Position numbers and translations under genes: made by a program. Shown one piece after another: positions 8,936 through 17,187 of a DNA stretch of 64,000 nucleotides; positions within the stretch are counted from its first letter, which is position 1, and every line of letters starts with the position of its first letter. Source of the stretch: Octadecabacter antarcticus 307. Lineage in GTDB: Bacteria > Pseudomonadota > Alphaproteobacteria > Rhodobacterales > Rhodobacteraceae. The DNA lies in assembly GCF_000155675.2 (NCBI RefSeq), contig NC_020911.1:1726501-1790500 (forward strand). The letters run 5' to 3'. Below the pieces are notes generated by a model, which was given only the letters and a program-made list of their open reading frames with translations, made no database searches and was not told where the DNA came from.

Positions 8936-9151
8936 TCAAGGGTGGGCACCAGTTGCAATTTTGTTGGCAAAGTCGTGATTTTTATCACGATGCCCTGCCT
9001 CATCTTCACGGATCACTATAACGACATCTCGCAGACGGGCGTCATCGGGTAGGTTCCAGTATTTCTTTGCTATTTCGGGAGCGAGGACATTTTCAACCTT
9101 TCCAGCATCAATTTTCTCAAGGTACTGCTGAACTGCGGGCAGCGATGTCAC
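8936..9151 (-). pseudogene. Alternative (ubiquinol) oxidase, C-terminal fragment
   Basis: The last 71 residues of a di-iron alternative oxidase are recognisable: LPAVQQYLEKIDAGKVEN, YWNLPDDARLRDVVIVIR, then EDEAGHRDKNHDFAN, which contains the conserved Glu-x-x-His metal ligands. Intact enzymes are over 200 residues with membrane-associated helices, so at least two thirds of the N-terminus is missing. The upstream side joins abruptly to a tail-protein fragment on the opposite strand. No function expected. Confidence 0.7.
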
Positions 9152-9170
9152 TCTTAGCCACTCAAGGAAT

Positions 9171-9782
9171 TGGCGCGACGGGTTTGATCATGCCGATGCC
9201 GCTCTGGCACCCGCGATTTATGACCAGCGCTATTTGCAGTCCAACATCATGGGTGGAGAGGGGTTTGACTGGTTTTACGCCAGCCTCTCTGATCGCGCAG
9301 CACAGACCCGCACGCCAATCACCGATGCTGGCGTGGGTAAGCCATGGGTGTTCCGTTTCAAGGATCTGCAGGCCTGGTGGTCAAACCCGCATTTCAACCG
9401 GCCGGGTGGCGTGGAAAGCGGCACCCCGACAGCATGGGCGCCGCAATCAAAACCGATCTGGTTCACCGAACTGGGCTGCCCGGCCATCGACCGTGGCACC
9501 AACCAGCCGAATGTGTTTTTTGACCCGAAGTCCTCGGAAAGCTTCATACCCTACTTTTCGCGGGGCTGGCGGGATGACGCAATCCAGCGCGCCTATCTCG
9601 AGGCCACCTACCTGCACTGGGGCGATCCGGCCAACAATCCGATCTCGGGGGTGACCAGCGCGCGCATGGTGCATGTCCCGGAATGCGCCGCCTGGACGTG
9701 GGATGCGCGGCCCTATCCGTTCTTTCCCGAACTCACCACTTGCAATCCACCGGGTGCTGGCCGCGTTTGCTTAACCCATTGA
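9171..9782 (+). pseudogene. Gene-transfer-agent/phage tail protein (TIM-barrel-like domain) fragment
   Basis: An internal piece of the very large tail/host-specificity protein of Rhodobacterales gene transfer agents and related prophages. Diagnostic stretches are LQSNIMGGEGFDWFYAS, KPWVFRFKDLQAWWSNPH, KPIWFTELGCPAIDRGTNQP and AAWTWDARPYPFFP, which belong to its glycoside-hydrolase-like TIM barrel. The full protein is over 1200 residues; only about 200 are here with no proper start, and the frame ends in unrelated sequence at 9782. It lies right against the prophage integrase region, suggesting breakage when the prophage inserted or decayed. Confidence 0.75.
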
Positions 9783-9811
9783 TCTCCTTGTCCGGATTTC
9801 CTCACCCCGCC

Positions 9812-9842
9812 TCAATTCCACCTTCCGCCTGTATTCCGCCCC
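9812..9842 (+). repeat. 31-bp exact direct repeat, copy 1 (possible attachment core)
   Basis: Bases 9812-9842 are identical to 12329-12359; the repeat begins TCAATTCCACC and ends TATTCCGCCCC. Copy 1 ends 69 bases before the integrase start. A direct repeat beside an integrase is typical of attachment cores, but the second copy is only 2.5 kb away. A regulatory site duplicated within the prophage is an alternative. Confidence 0.6.
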
Positions 9843-9911
9843 GTCCCCCATGCTCTGACTTGATAAGGGCGTGAATCTACGCCTGTGTTGCAGGATAAGG
9901 AGGCTGGATGC

Positions 9912-11183
9912 ATGGTCAACAGACTGAAATTGAATGAAAAAGCCCTGCGCGACGCTGAGCTGCGGACGGGCGTAAGCTATCAGATTTTCGACACTGAGGT
10001 AATCGGCTTTGCCGTGAGGGTTCAATCCTCGGGCGCGCGGACCTTCACCATCGACTACCGCCATGCCGGGCGGCAGCGGCGCATGAACATCGGGCGCTGG
10101 CCGGAATGGAGCGTGACCGCCGCGCGCGAACGCGCCAAGGAGTTGCGCCGCGCCATTGATGAGGGGCGCGACCCTCTGGCGGTTAGAGAAGATTTCCGCG
10201 AAGCCCCACAGGTAAAGGACATGATCGACCGCTACATCGCGGAACATTTGCCCAAGCTGGCGAAGAACAATGCGGGTGATCAGGTATCGATGCTGAGGAA
10301 GATGCTGGAACCGGCCTGGGGCAACAAGCTGGTGACCGAGATCACCAAGTCCGATGTCGCACGGTTCCTTGATTTCGTGGCTGAAGGCCGCCCCCGCCCG
10401 AGCAAGGCAAAGCCCAACAATCGTGCGCGCAAGCTGCAGGGCCACAAGCCCACCCCGATCAGGGCCAACCGCATGGGCGAGGTGCTGCGCAAGATGTTCA
10501 CATTGGCCATGGAATGGGAATGGCGTGCCGACAATCCCGTGCAGGGGTTCCACCGGCGCATCGAACAGGCTCGCGAGCGGTTTCTGGGTCCCGAAGAACT
10601 GACGCGGATCGCGGTGGTGCTCGACAACGCCGAGGATCAGCGCGGGGCAGCAATCATCCGCATGTGCATGCTGACTGGCGCGCGCGTCGGCGAGGTGCGC
10701 ACCGCACGGTTTGAGCAGTTCAATCTCGATTATGTCATCTGGTCGAAACCCGCCGCCACGACCAAGCAGCGCAAGATCCACCGTGTGCCGATTTCGCAGG
10801 AGGTGGTGACGATTGTGCGCAAACGCCAGATGGTCGTCCCACACGGCAACCCATGGCTGTTCCCCGGCGAGACCGTCGGCCAACCGGTGCGCGAAATCCG
10901 CCGCTTCTGGGCACGCGTCCAGAAAGAGGCGGATCTGCCTGATGTGCGTATTCATGATCTACGCCACACCTTCGCCTCCTTGCTGGTCAGCGGCGGTGCC
11001 TCACTGGAGATGATCGGCAGGCTCTTAGGTCATAGCCAGATGCAAACAACGCAGCGCTACGCCCATTTGATGGATTCGCCGCTGCGCGCAGGGGTAGACA
11101 CGGTCGCCAGCATCCTGAGCCCGCGACCGCGCCTTGTGCACGATGCGGCGCAGGATGGGGCAGGCAAGCCGAAGTCGGCCTAA
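9912..11183 (+). CDS. int: Prophage tyrosine recombinase (integrase)
   Basis: 423 residues from ATG at 9912; in-frame codons continue upstream to 9885, but the family starts near MVNRLKLNEKALRDAE. The N-terminal part is the DUF4102/P4-integrase DNA-binding arm (YQIFDTEVIGFAVRVQSSG), followed by a SAM-like core-binding domain and a C-terminal catalytic domain. The catalytic residues are all visible: TGARVGEVRTARF (Arg), HDLRHTFAS (His-x-x-Arg), LLGHSQMQTTQRYAHL (His and the Tyr nucleophile). It should excise or integrate the prophage. It appears intact although many neighbouring phage genes are broken. Confidence 0.92.
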   Translation: MVNRLKLNEKALRDAELRTGVSYQIFDTEVIGFAVRVQSSGARTFTIDYRHAGRQRRMNIGRWPEWSVTAARERAKELRRAIDEGRDPLAVREDFREAPQVKDMIDRYIAEHLPKLAKNNAGDQVSMLRKMLEPAWGNKLVTEITKSDVARFLDFVAEGRPRPSKAKPNNRARKLQGHKPTPIRANRMGEVLRKMFTLAMEWEWRADNPVQGFHRRIEQARERFLGPEELTRIAVVLDNAEDQRGAAIIRMCMLTGARVGEVRTARFEQFNLDYVIWSKPAATTKQRKIHRVPISQEVVTIVRKRQMVVPHGNPWLFPGETVGQPVREIRRFWARVQKEADLPDVRIHDLRHTFASLLVSGGASLEMIGRLLGHSQMQTTQRYAHLMDSPLRAGVDTVASILSPRPRLVHDAAQDGAGKPKSA

Positions 11184-11186
11184 TTT

Positions 11187-11789
11187 TCAGACCGGCTCTT
11201 CGCCGCGCAGCTTGCGCCAGAGTGCTGCGAGCCGTTTGCGGATCGTGCTTTCATCGGGCACCTCGCCTGACCGAGAGTTTTGCACAAACCAGTCCTGCAC
11301 CAGCGCCACCAGCGCAGTTTGCGTCTCAGGCACTCCCTTCTCGAAAACGAAGCACGTCAGCCAAGCATACATCGCATCCCAGTCATATCGCGGGGCAGCG
11401 CCCGTGTTCGAGGCTGGGCGGCGCATCAGGTCACGTTCCTCCTCAAATTGCTGCACCGAAAAGGCCGCCAGCAGCAGGTCTGACGACCTGATGGGCAGTC
11501 CGTCGGCTGGATCGGTCACTTTCAGCCAGGTCTTGCTGCCGGGCGGCAGGACACGCTTCAGGCGGCAGAGTTCATCACTTGGGCCGTACCTGCGGAACAT
11601 CGGCATCAGTTCGGCAATCGGAACCTCGACCAGTCCTGCGACGGTCTCATCACCACAGCTGACTGGCGGAATGCCCACTGGAACCTGAAAATGCCCGGCT
11701 GCGGCCCAGCCCGCAACATCGGCCGAATGACAGCCCCAGCGCGCAGACAGCTCAAAGATCGAATAAAAGGCAATAGGTGGCAGAGGCAT
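11187..11789 (-). CDS. Hypothetical prophage protein next to the integrase
   Basis: 200 residues from ATG at 11789, chosen because AAAGGA lies 9 bases upstream; in-frame starts at 11810 and 11828 add 7 or 13 residues. It converges tail-to-tail with the integrase gene, with 3 bases between. No membrane segment or named domain is visible. The beginning (MPLPPIAFYSIFELSARWGC) looks helix-turn-helix-like, in the way of short phage-encoded DNA-binding adaptors, followed by a helical body ending in STIRKRLAALWRKLRGEE. It is probably an immunity or accessory gene of the prophage; this is from position only. Confidence 0.6.
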   Translation of the reverse strand: MPLPPIAFYSIFELSARWGCHSADVAGWAAAGHFQVPVGIPPVSCGDETVAGLVEVPIAELMPMFRRYGPSDELCRLKRVLPPGSKTWLKVTDPADGLPIRSSDLLLAAFSVQQFEEERDLMRRPASNTGAAPRYDWDAMYAWLTCFVFEKGVPETQTALVALVQDWFVQNSRSGEVPDESTIRKRLAALWRKLRGEEPV

Positions 11790-12419
11790 AAATAATGTCC
11801 TTTTAGGCATGCGGCTTCCTGCGGCCAAAGCCGTCAGAATGCGGGGTTACGGAACCCGCTTTGCCAAGCATGCGGGCGGACTGGTCTACGAGCTTTTGTC
11901 GAGGAAAACCGCCTGTGGGCCAGTGCCGCACCTTGGAGGGATGCTGAAGTCTGACTGTTTGCGTCTTTTTTGATTCTTGTTTGCTGCTCACCGTCAGACT
12001 ACGCATCCTATGGGCGAGCACGTAAATCACGAACCCGTGTTTGTCGGCCTATCCAACTGGTTGCCGCAACACGCCGTTGAGTGTCTTTGAGTGTCGGCGG
12101 AACACGACCGGAAACACCAGTTCTGGCTATTCCGCCCCGCACAAATCCCGCGAAACACCGTTGAGTGCCGGTCAATGCGGCCTGCCAGAAGGATCAACCA
12201 GTGTCGTCCAGTGACTGGCGCCTGAACCCTTGCGATATTGAACCTGTCATAGGTGCTGACCCGCTCCCGCCGTCAGCCAAAATCACTGAAACCGCAATGA
12301 AACAAGGGCTGGAATTGGTCGGCTGGTTTCAATTCCACCTTCCGCCTGTATTCCGCCCCTTGCGGTCTGCTTCGCTGTCCCTGCCCCCGCGAGAGGGGCA
12401 TGAGGAAACTGGAGCAGCC
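11790..12419. other. Prophage regulatory region without genes
   Basis: 630 bases with no convincing coding frame. It separates the leftward accessory gene from the rightward replication genes and so probably holds divergent prophage promoters. The phrase TTGAGTG recurs three times between about 12070 and 12170, in near-repeated surroundings. The second copy of the 31-bp direct repeat is at 12329-12359, inside a hairpin whose arms are GGAATTG (12311) and CAATTCC. Confidence 0.5.
12329..12359 (+). repeat. 31-bp exact direct repeat, copy 2
   Basis: Identical to 9812-9842. In this copy the left end of the repeat forms the right arm of a hairpin with GGAATTG at 12311-12317, which copy 1 lacks. 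It lies 61 bases upstream of the HTH gene that begins the replication module. Confidence 0.6.
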
Positions 12420-12649
12420 ATGAAACAACCACACCTTGAAGCGCCACATGAACCGCTGAACCTGCTGGCGGACTGGATCAGCCGCGAGCAGCTGGCGGGC
12501 GAACTCGGGATCACATCCGACACGCTCGCCAGGGGCCACTCTGCACACGCATAGGGCGAAAGTCGCTTTACCGGCGGATCGCCGTTCAAGACTGGATCCG
12601 CGCGCAGGAACAGGCGCATCCGGTGCGCAAATCACGGGGGCGGTCATGA
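12420..12649 (+). pseudogene. AlpA/excisionase-like helix-turn-helix protein, frameshifted
   Basis: Starts at ATG 12420 after a GGAG site. Frame 1 gives LADWISREQLAGELGITSDTLAR, the first part of a MerR/AlpA-like HTH. After about 12530 the family continuation (CTRIGRKSLYRRIAVQDWIR, then AQEQAHPVRKSRGRS and a stop at 12649) is in another frame. A small deletion around LAR has removed the usual Trp and loop residues. The stop overlaps the next gene's ATG by four bases, the spacing of an intact operon, so decay is recent. Such proteins control phage excision or start of replication. Confidence 0.7.
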
Positions 12650-12888
12650 CCCTGCCTAATCGTCTCCCCGCCCCATGGCCCGCCGATCGCTTGGCCGAAG
12701 CCCGCGCCGTCATCGCCGATGTTGCCCATCACAGCGACCATCTGATCCGGCTCGCCTGCAACGTTCTGGTCACGCATGGCGAAACCGCCGGTGAGCGCAA
12801 AGACGCTCGCGTCCTGCTGGTGGTGATCGACGCGCGGCGACCGATCCGACAGGCCCAACGAGATGATAACAGGGGGGCTGGGCAATGA
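12646..12888 (+). CDS. Small hypothetical prophage protein
   Basis: 80 residues; its ATG overlaps the stop of the frameshifted HTH gene (ATGA) and its end overlaps the nuclease gene by 26 bases, so it sits in a tight operon. The sequence (PADRLAEARAVIADVAHHSDHLIRLAC) is helical and soluble with no recognised domain. Position between an AlpA-like regulator and a VRR-NUC gene is the only clue to function. Confidence 0.6.
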   Translation: MTLPNRLPAPWPADRLAEARAVIADVAHHSDHLIRLACNVLVTHGETAGERKDARVLLVVIDARRPIRQAQRDDNRGAGQ

Positions 12889-13279
12889 ACCGCCGTGGCA
12901 CCCAGAAGCCGATCTGCAGCGTGCGGTAGTGCAAGCGCTGCGCGTTGTCCTGCCCCGCACGGCAATCATTCATCACTGCGCCAATGAAGTGACCGAACCC
13001 GGCCCCCGTGGTGCCAAGCGCCAGGCGATCTTGGTCGGCATGGGCGTCCATGCGGGTTTTGCCGATCTACTGATCATTTGCGATGGTCGCGTGCTGTTCC
13101 TTGAGCTGAAAGCCCCGAAGGGCCGCCTGCGCTCCGCACAAGAGGCGTTTCGCGATGCCGTCTTTTCGCAAGGCTTCGGCTGGGCGCTGGTGCGCAGCCT
13201 CGACGATGCGCTGGGCGCTCTGGCCGACCACGGTTTCACAACACGCATTGCGCCGCCCGCCCGGAGGTCCGCTCCATGA
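12863..13279 (+). CDS. VRR-NUC domain nuclease of the prophage
   Basis: 138 residues. The core GMGVHAGFADLLIICDG followed by VLFLELKAPKGRLRSAQ gives the Asp ... Glu-x-Lys of the PD-(D/E)xK VRR-NUC family, which cleaves branched or single-strand-containing DNA in replication and recombination. The stop overlaps the ATG of the next gene by four bases. The ribosome site for ATG 12863 is weak, suggesting coupling to the gene before it. Phage VRR-NUC proteins are usually small like this one. Confidence 0.85.
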   Translation: MITGGLGNEPPWHPEADLQRAVVQALRVVLPRTAIIHHCANEVTEPGPRGAKRQAILVGMGVHAGFADLLIICDGRVLFLELKAPKGRLRSAQEAFRDAVFSQGFGWALVRSLDDALGALADHGFTTRIAPPARRSAP

Positions 13280-14297
13280 GCCATGAAGCCACCAACTGGG
13301 CCATCAAGCAGCGCGGGCTGAAACCCACCACCAAGGTCGTGCTCTGGCATCTGTGCGACCGGTTCAACCCGGATTACGGCTGCTTTCCCTCACAGGTGCG
13401 GCTGGCGCATGATTGCGAGATCAGCCGATCAACGTTGAACGACCACATCGGCCAGCTGGAAGCCACAGGCCTGTTGCGCCGCGTGCCGCGCATCGATCCG
13501 GTGACCAAACGACAGTTGTCTACCCGCTACATCTTGGGCTTCAAGCCCGGTTTCACACCCGCTGATGTGGTTCCGTGTCCAGAATTCGGACACGGGGTTT
13601 TGCCCCTTGGCCTTGACCCTGAAACTTTGGCTGAAGTCGACCCCACAACCATCATTTTGGGCGGGCCGTGTCCAGATTCCGGACTCGGGATTGACGCGAA
13701 AGCCGTGTCCAGATTTTGCCCCGACCCGTGTCCGGAAAATGACCAAAGCCGTGTCCGGAATCCGGACACTAACCTTGTAAGGGAACCCTTAAGTAAACCT
13801 GTAAAGGAGGAGGAGGACGCGGCTGCGCGCGAAGCTGATTTAGATTTTTCACAGAATTGCTCGGCGCGCTGGGCTTTGCCGCCAATGCCAGCCTCCCGGC
13901 TTGGTGGCAGGGCACGCCAGCACGGTTGCACGTTCGCCGTTGGATCGACGACCTTGGTTTGTCTGAGGATCGGGTCATCGAGGTCGCGACGGAGACCCGG
14001 AACGATCATCCCAATCCACCAGATGGCCCCAAGGCGCTTGATCGGTTCATGGAACGCGCCGCCCAGCGCGATGCGCAGGAGATTGCCGCAAATGCCAGCG
14101 GCGGAAAAGCAAAACGGCAGCGCAAACGCGATATCGGACCTCCACCCAGCGACGATCAACTGGCGGCGTTCTATGCGGCCAAGGTCAACTCCAACGAATA
14201 CTTGCCCGCCAGCATGATCAGCACTGCCATGTGCAGCTTGATGCTGGCGCGCGGTCTGGTCACCCGTGAGCAGCTCCGGATGCGGGGTGTGCGATGA
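13276..14297 (+). pseudogene. Helix-turn-helix replication protein, split by a one-base frameshift
   Basis: The N-terminal half (MSHEATNWAIKQRGLKPTTK, then FPSQVRLAHDCEISRSTLND) is a winged helix of the phage replication initiator type. At 13845-13849 there is a run of five T. Adding one T would join DLDF to FTELLGALGFAANASLP and the 3' half ending at 14297; as written, the first frame runs on as nonsense to 14217. The middle contains several degenerate CP-x-FGHG/CPDSG-like repeats encoded by GTGTCC repeats. It is either a broken gene, a slippage-expressed gene, or a homopolymer sequencing error. The ends keep four-base overlaps with both neighbours. Confidence 0.7.
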
Positions 14298-14950
14298 CCC
14301 TGCAAAGACCGATCAACAAGCGCGGTGTTCGCGCAAAACGCGCCCTAGGCGTGCAGGCGGCGCTGGAGTGGGCGTTTCGAATTGAAAAGGCGCAGCTGGA
14401 ACTGCCCCCGCCGACAAACGTGGTCGAGGAAGGCTTTGGCTTTGGCCTGGAATATGTCCTGATGCAGCGCGCCGTGCTGGGATGCAAAGTGGACGGTGGC
14501 CAACACAAAATGGGCAGCTACACTCATTCGGTCGCCGAAGTGATCGCCGCCACTGTCGCCGGAATGCCCGACAGCCTCGGCGGCATCCGCATGGCGATCT
14601 ACGTCGCCGAACTTGCGCGCGCCGGGCTGACGCCCGACTGGTTGCCCGGCGTCGTCCCGCGCTGCGTGCCGGTGGAGACCAAGCGCAATCAGCACGGCGA
14701 GCGAGCCACTACCATTGTCGTCAGCACTGAACGGGTACTGAGCCGGGGCAAATGGCGCACGGTCGAGGTCTTGGCCTGCCCGGTGACTTGGCGACCGCAC
14801 CCCGAACAGATCGCATCGGCCCGGCGCGGCTATGAAGATTGGTGGCAAGCGCTAGACTGGGTGCGCGATGGACTGATGGCGGGGCGCATGTTGCGGGAGG
14901 TGGAAGTGACGGTGGCAATGCCGAAGGTGAGGCCTTGGGTAAGTGGGTGA
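14294..14950 (+). CDS. Conserved hypothetical prophage protein
   Basis: 218 residues; the ATG overlaps the previous stop (ATGA). Tracts such as EEGFGFGLEYVLMQRAVLGC, SYTHSVAEVIAATVAGMP and VPRCVPVETKRNQHGERA are intact, and the gene is full length to a natural stop. I recall related proteins in Rhodobacterales prophages at this place, after the replication HTH protein, without a known function. It is the last gene of this prophage block; 190 non-coding bases follow before the mercury operon. Confidence 0.65.
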   Translation: MTLQRPINKRGVRAKRALGVQAALEWAFRIEKAQLELPPPTNVVEEGFGFGLEYVLMQRAVLGCKVDGGQHKMGSYTHSVAEVIAATVAGMPDSLGGIRMAIYVAELARAGLTPDWLPGVVPRCVPVETKRNQHGERATTIVVSTERVLSRGKWRTVEVLACPVTWRPHPEQIASARRGYEDWWQALDWVRDGLMAGRMLREVEVTVAMPKVRPWVSG

Positions 14951-15140
14951 CAACGTCGCAATGGGCGGCGATCTCAACCGGTCGACGCAAGTGCGAGCCA
15001 GACACCCCGCGAAGGGGGAGCCGACATTCAGGCGACGTCGTAACTGCGTGTTTCTCTGCGCTGCCGCAAGGCCGCTCAGAGCCTAGATTGCAAATTTTCT
15101 GCGCCGCAGCCAATGGCTGCTAACAGGAAAAATGAGTGAG

Positions 15141-16553
15141 CTACCCCGCGCAGCACGACAGTTTAGAAACATCCTTCTCGAACGTTTGCGCGGCAAGCTT
15201 CAGCCCTTCTACGGTTGTAAGATACGGAAAAATCATCGCGCCCAGATCGTCGTAGGTCATGCCCATCTTGAGGGCCATCGCTGCTGTCTGGATGCTATCA
15301 GCACCTTCTGGTGCGATGATATGCGCTCCCAAAAGCTTCTTGCTTTGCTTGTCGGCAATCAACTTGATCAAACCGCGTGTATCACGTGCTGCCAAGGCCC
15401 GTGGCACGTGTTCAAGACCCAGAACCGAAGTCACCACCTCGTGTCCGGCAGACTTGGCTTGTGCCTCGGTCAGACCTACACTGGCCACCTGCGGATCAGA
15501 GAAGACCACGGCAGGCATGACGCTATTATCATAGGCCAAAGTGTTACCGTTCATCGCGTTTTTCGCGGCAAGCTTTGCACCGTAAGCAGCCATATAGACG
15601 AATTGATCCATCCCAGTCACATCGCCTGTCGCATAAACCCCGTCGCGCGTGCTGCGCATCTGCGCGTCGATAACAATTCCGCCGCGTGCATTCGTGTCGA
15701 TACCGGCGATATCGAGCGCCAAAGAGCCAGTGTTCGGGACACGACCGGTTGCCAGCAACAACTTTTCGGCTTCGATCCTGATCGCTACGCCGTTATGGGC
15801 GGCGAGCAATGTGACACCCTCGTCTGACGCTTCAAATTTGTCATAGGACAAACCGTCCAGCACTTTAATGCCCTCATCGGCAAACGCTTTCGTCAGGGCT
15901 TCGCTGACTTCTGGTTCAGCTTCGGGCAGCAGTCCACTGCGCGTTACGATGGTAACTTCGACGCCTGCTCGTGCGAATATCTGGGCGAGTTCAACCCCGA
16001 TATATCCACCACCCATCACCATCAGGGATTTTGGGAGCTGCTTTTGTTTAAGAGCTGAGGTGCTGTCTAGCCAATCGATTTCACTCAATCCGGGGATATT
16101 TGGGACATGCGGGGACGATCCTGTTGCAATGATGATTTTAGGTGCGCGGATGGTGCGGTCTCCAACATGCAGTGAACCATCTTTCGCAAAACTTGCCTGA
16201 CCTTCGATGTAATTGACGCCCTTATAGTTTGGCAAAACATCAACGTATTTCGCCGCGCGTAGATCATCCACCAAGGCTTGTTTCTGCGCGACCAACGCCG
16301 CCCAATCCGTCACTTGTGCGGTTGCTTCCACACCATCAAATCGGGCCGCGCCCTTGGCTGAGTGCAGCGTTTCCACTGCACGGATCATTGCCTTGGACGG
16401 GACGCATCCAACATTGACGCAAGTGCCTCCAATGGTTCCGCACCCAATCAGAGCAACCTGTGCGCCGTCTTCGGCTGCGGTAATCGCTGCGGAAAACCCG
16501 GCAGAGCCAGCACCGATCACGGCAAGGTCAAAATTGCCATAGCTGTCGTTCAT
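15141..16553 (-). CDS. merA: Mercuric reductase
   Basis: 470 residues from ATG 16553. FAD/NAD-linked disulfide oxidoreductase: FDLAVIGAGSAGFSAA binds FAD, GGTCVNVGCVPSK is the redox-active Cys pair, VMGGGYIGVELAQ binds NADPH, and the C-terminus ends SCCAG with the vicinal Cys pair that hands Hg(II) to the active site. It reduces Hg(II) to volatile Hg(0) in the cytoplasm. The N-terminal HMA domain found in some MerA proteins is absent. Last gene of the mer operon. Confidence 0.95.
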   Translation of the reverse strand: MNDSYGNFDLAVIGAGSAGFSAAITAAEDGAQVALIGCGTIGGTCVNVGCVPSKAMIRAVETLHSAKGAARFDGVEATAQVTDWAALVAQKQALVDDLRAAKYVDVLPNYKGVNYIEGQASFAKDGSLHVGDRTIRAPKIIIATGSSPHVPNIPGLSEIDWLDSTSALKQKQLPKSLMVMGGGYIGVELAQIFARAGVEVTIVTRSGLLPEAEPEVSEALTKAFADEGIKVLDGLSYDKFEASDEGVTLLAAHNGVAIRIEAEKLLLATGRVPNTGSLALDIAGIDTNARGGIVIDAQMRSTRDGVYATGDVTGMDQFVYMAAYGAKLAAKNAMNGNTLAYDNSVMPAVVFSDPQVASVGLTEAQAKSAGHEVVTSVLGLEHVPRALAARDTRGLIKLIADKQSKKLLGAHIIAPEGADSIQTAAMALKMGMTYDDLGAMIFPYLTTVEGLKLAAQTFEKDVSKLSCCAG

Positions 16554-16564
16554 TTTGGTATTCC

Positions 16565-16702
16565 TTAAGAGGTCAGATTTTTTGATCGCGCAAAGATCGA
16601 ATATAAAACTGCGACCGCAATTATTGGAACTGCCATCATCATCAGGCCTGTAGCCATTCCAAATATAGAGCAACCATCGCTGCCCAAAGAGTTCATCATC
16701 AT
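16565..16702 (-). CDS. 45-residue membrane peptide in the mer operon
   Basis: Too short for usual gene calls but convincing. Starts ATG at 16700-16702 with AAAGGGAAA upstream, between merF and merA with 11 bases to merA. One hydrophobic segment (GLMMMAVPIIAVAVLYSIFA) follows a short polar start containing one Cys (DGCSIF), and the end is basic. It could assist mercury uptake, as MerE and other small mer membrane proteins do, but it lacks a Cys pair. Function unknown. Confidence 0.65.
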   Translation of the reverse strand: MMMNSLGSDGCSIFGMATGLMMMAVPIIAVAVLYSIFARSKNLTS

Positions 16703-16726
16703 GTTTTTTCCCTTTTTACTGTGCGA

Positions 16727-16936
16727 TTAAGTGCGAGATTGACTGTATTTCCGCCAAAGTGCATATGCTGTCAGCAAGATGAATATTCCTAGAGCTGGAA
16801 ATAAAACGTAGTCGAGGTAACCGACGACAGCCGACAGGCCGACAACGCCGAACAGCACAACCAAAACTGGTGTGAAGCAGCACAGTGCGGCTATCACCGT
16901 GCCGACGATGCCCGTTTTAAGAAGTTTGTCGTTCAC
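16727..16936 (-). CDS. merF: Mercury transport protein MerF
   Basis: 69 residues from a GTG start at 16934-16936, preceded by GAAAGGGACG. Two membrane helices; VIAALCCFTPVLVVLFGVVG in the first carries the vicinal Cys pair that moves Hg(II) across the inner membrane, and a second helix follows LDYVLFPALGIFILL. The second Cys pair of classical MerF at the cytoplasmic end is not seen. Start overlaps the previous gene by 20 bases. Confidence 0.85.
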   Translation of the reverse strand: MNDKLLKTGIVGTVIAALCCFTPVLVVLFGVVGLSAVVGYLDYVLFPALGIFILLTAYALWRKYSQSRT

Positions 16937-17180
16937 TTTGGCCGTCCCTTTCAATTTCTTGATTGCGTCTGCGCACCCGTATGAAACTGCGCGTCGCCAA
17001 AAATGCGATGCTACCAAGTGTTGCGACAAGCGCCGTTGCAAGCACATTGGCACCAGTCAGGAACCCAGTCGTGCCGAAGAACAAGGCTCCGATCAGAGCC
17101 GCCTTTCCGCCACAGCAGATCACGACGACAGGTGCAGCGACGATGAAGGCCAGCAAACCTCCTGTTGAGCTATCTTTCAT
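16917..17180 (-). CDS. Small membrane protein with Cys pair in the mer operon
   Basis: 87 residues from ATG 17178-17180, seven bases after merP. Two hydrophobic stretches: LLAFIVAAPVVVICCGGKAA, with a vicinal Cys pair in a membrane-embedded position, and ANVLATALVATLGSIAFLA, then a basic tail (RVRRRNQE). The Cys pair in helix 1 resembles MerT/MerC/MerF/MerE transporters, but I do not match it to one of them. Probably another Hg(II) carrier. Confidence 0.7.
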   Translation of the reverse strand: MKDSSTGGLLAFIVAAPVVVICCGGKAALIGALFFGTTGFLTGANVLATALVATLGSIAFLATRSFIRVRRRNQEIERDGQSERQTS

Positions 17181-17187
17181 ATGCGGC

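Noticed and set aside
8779..9021. Open frame of 80 codons on the plus strand
   Set aside because: No family similarity, no ribosome site, and it overlaps the well-supported alternative-oxidase fragment on the other strand.
9771..10955. 394-codon open frame antisense to the integrase
   Set aside because: It is the high-GC shadow of the integrase; the composition is His/Arg/Ala-biased and no domain is visible.
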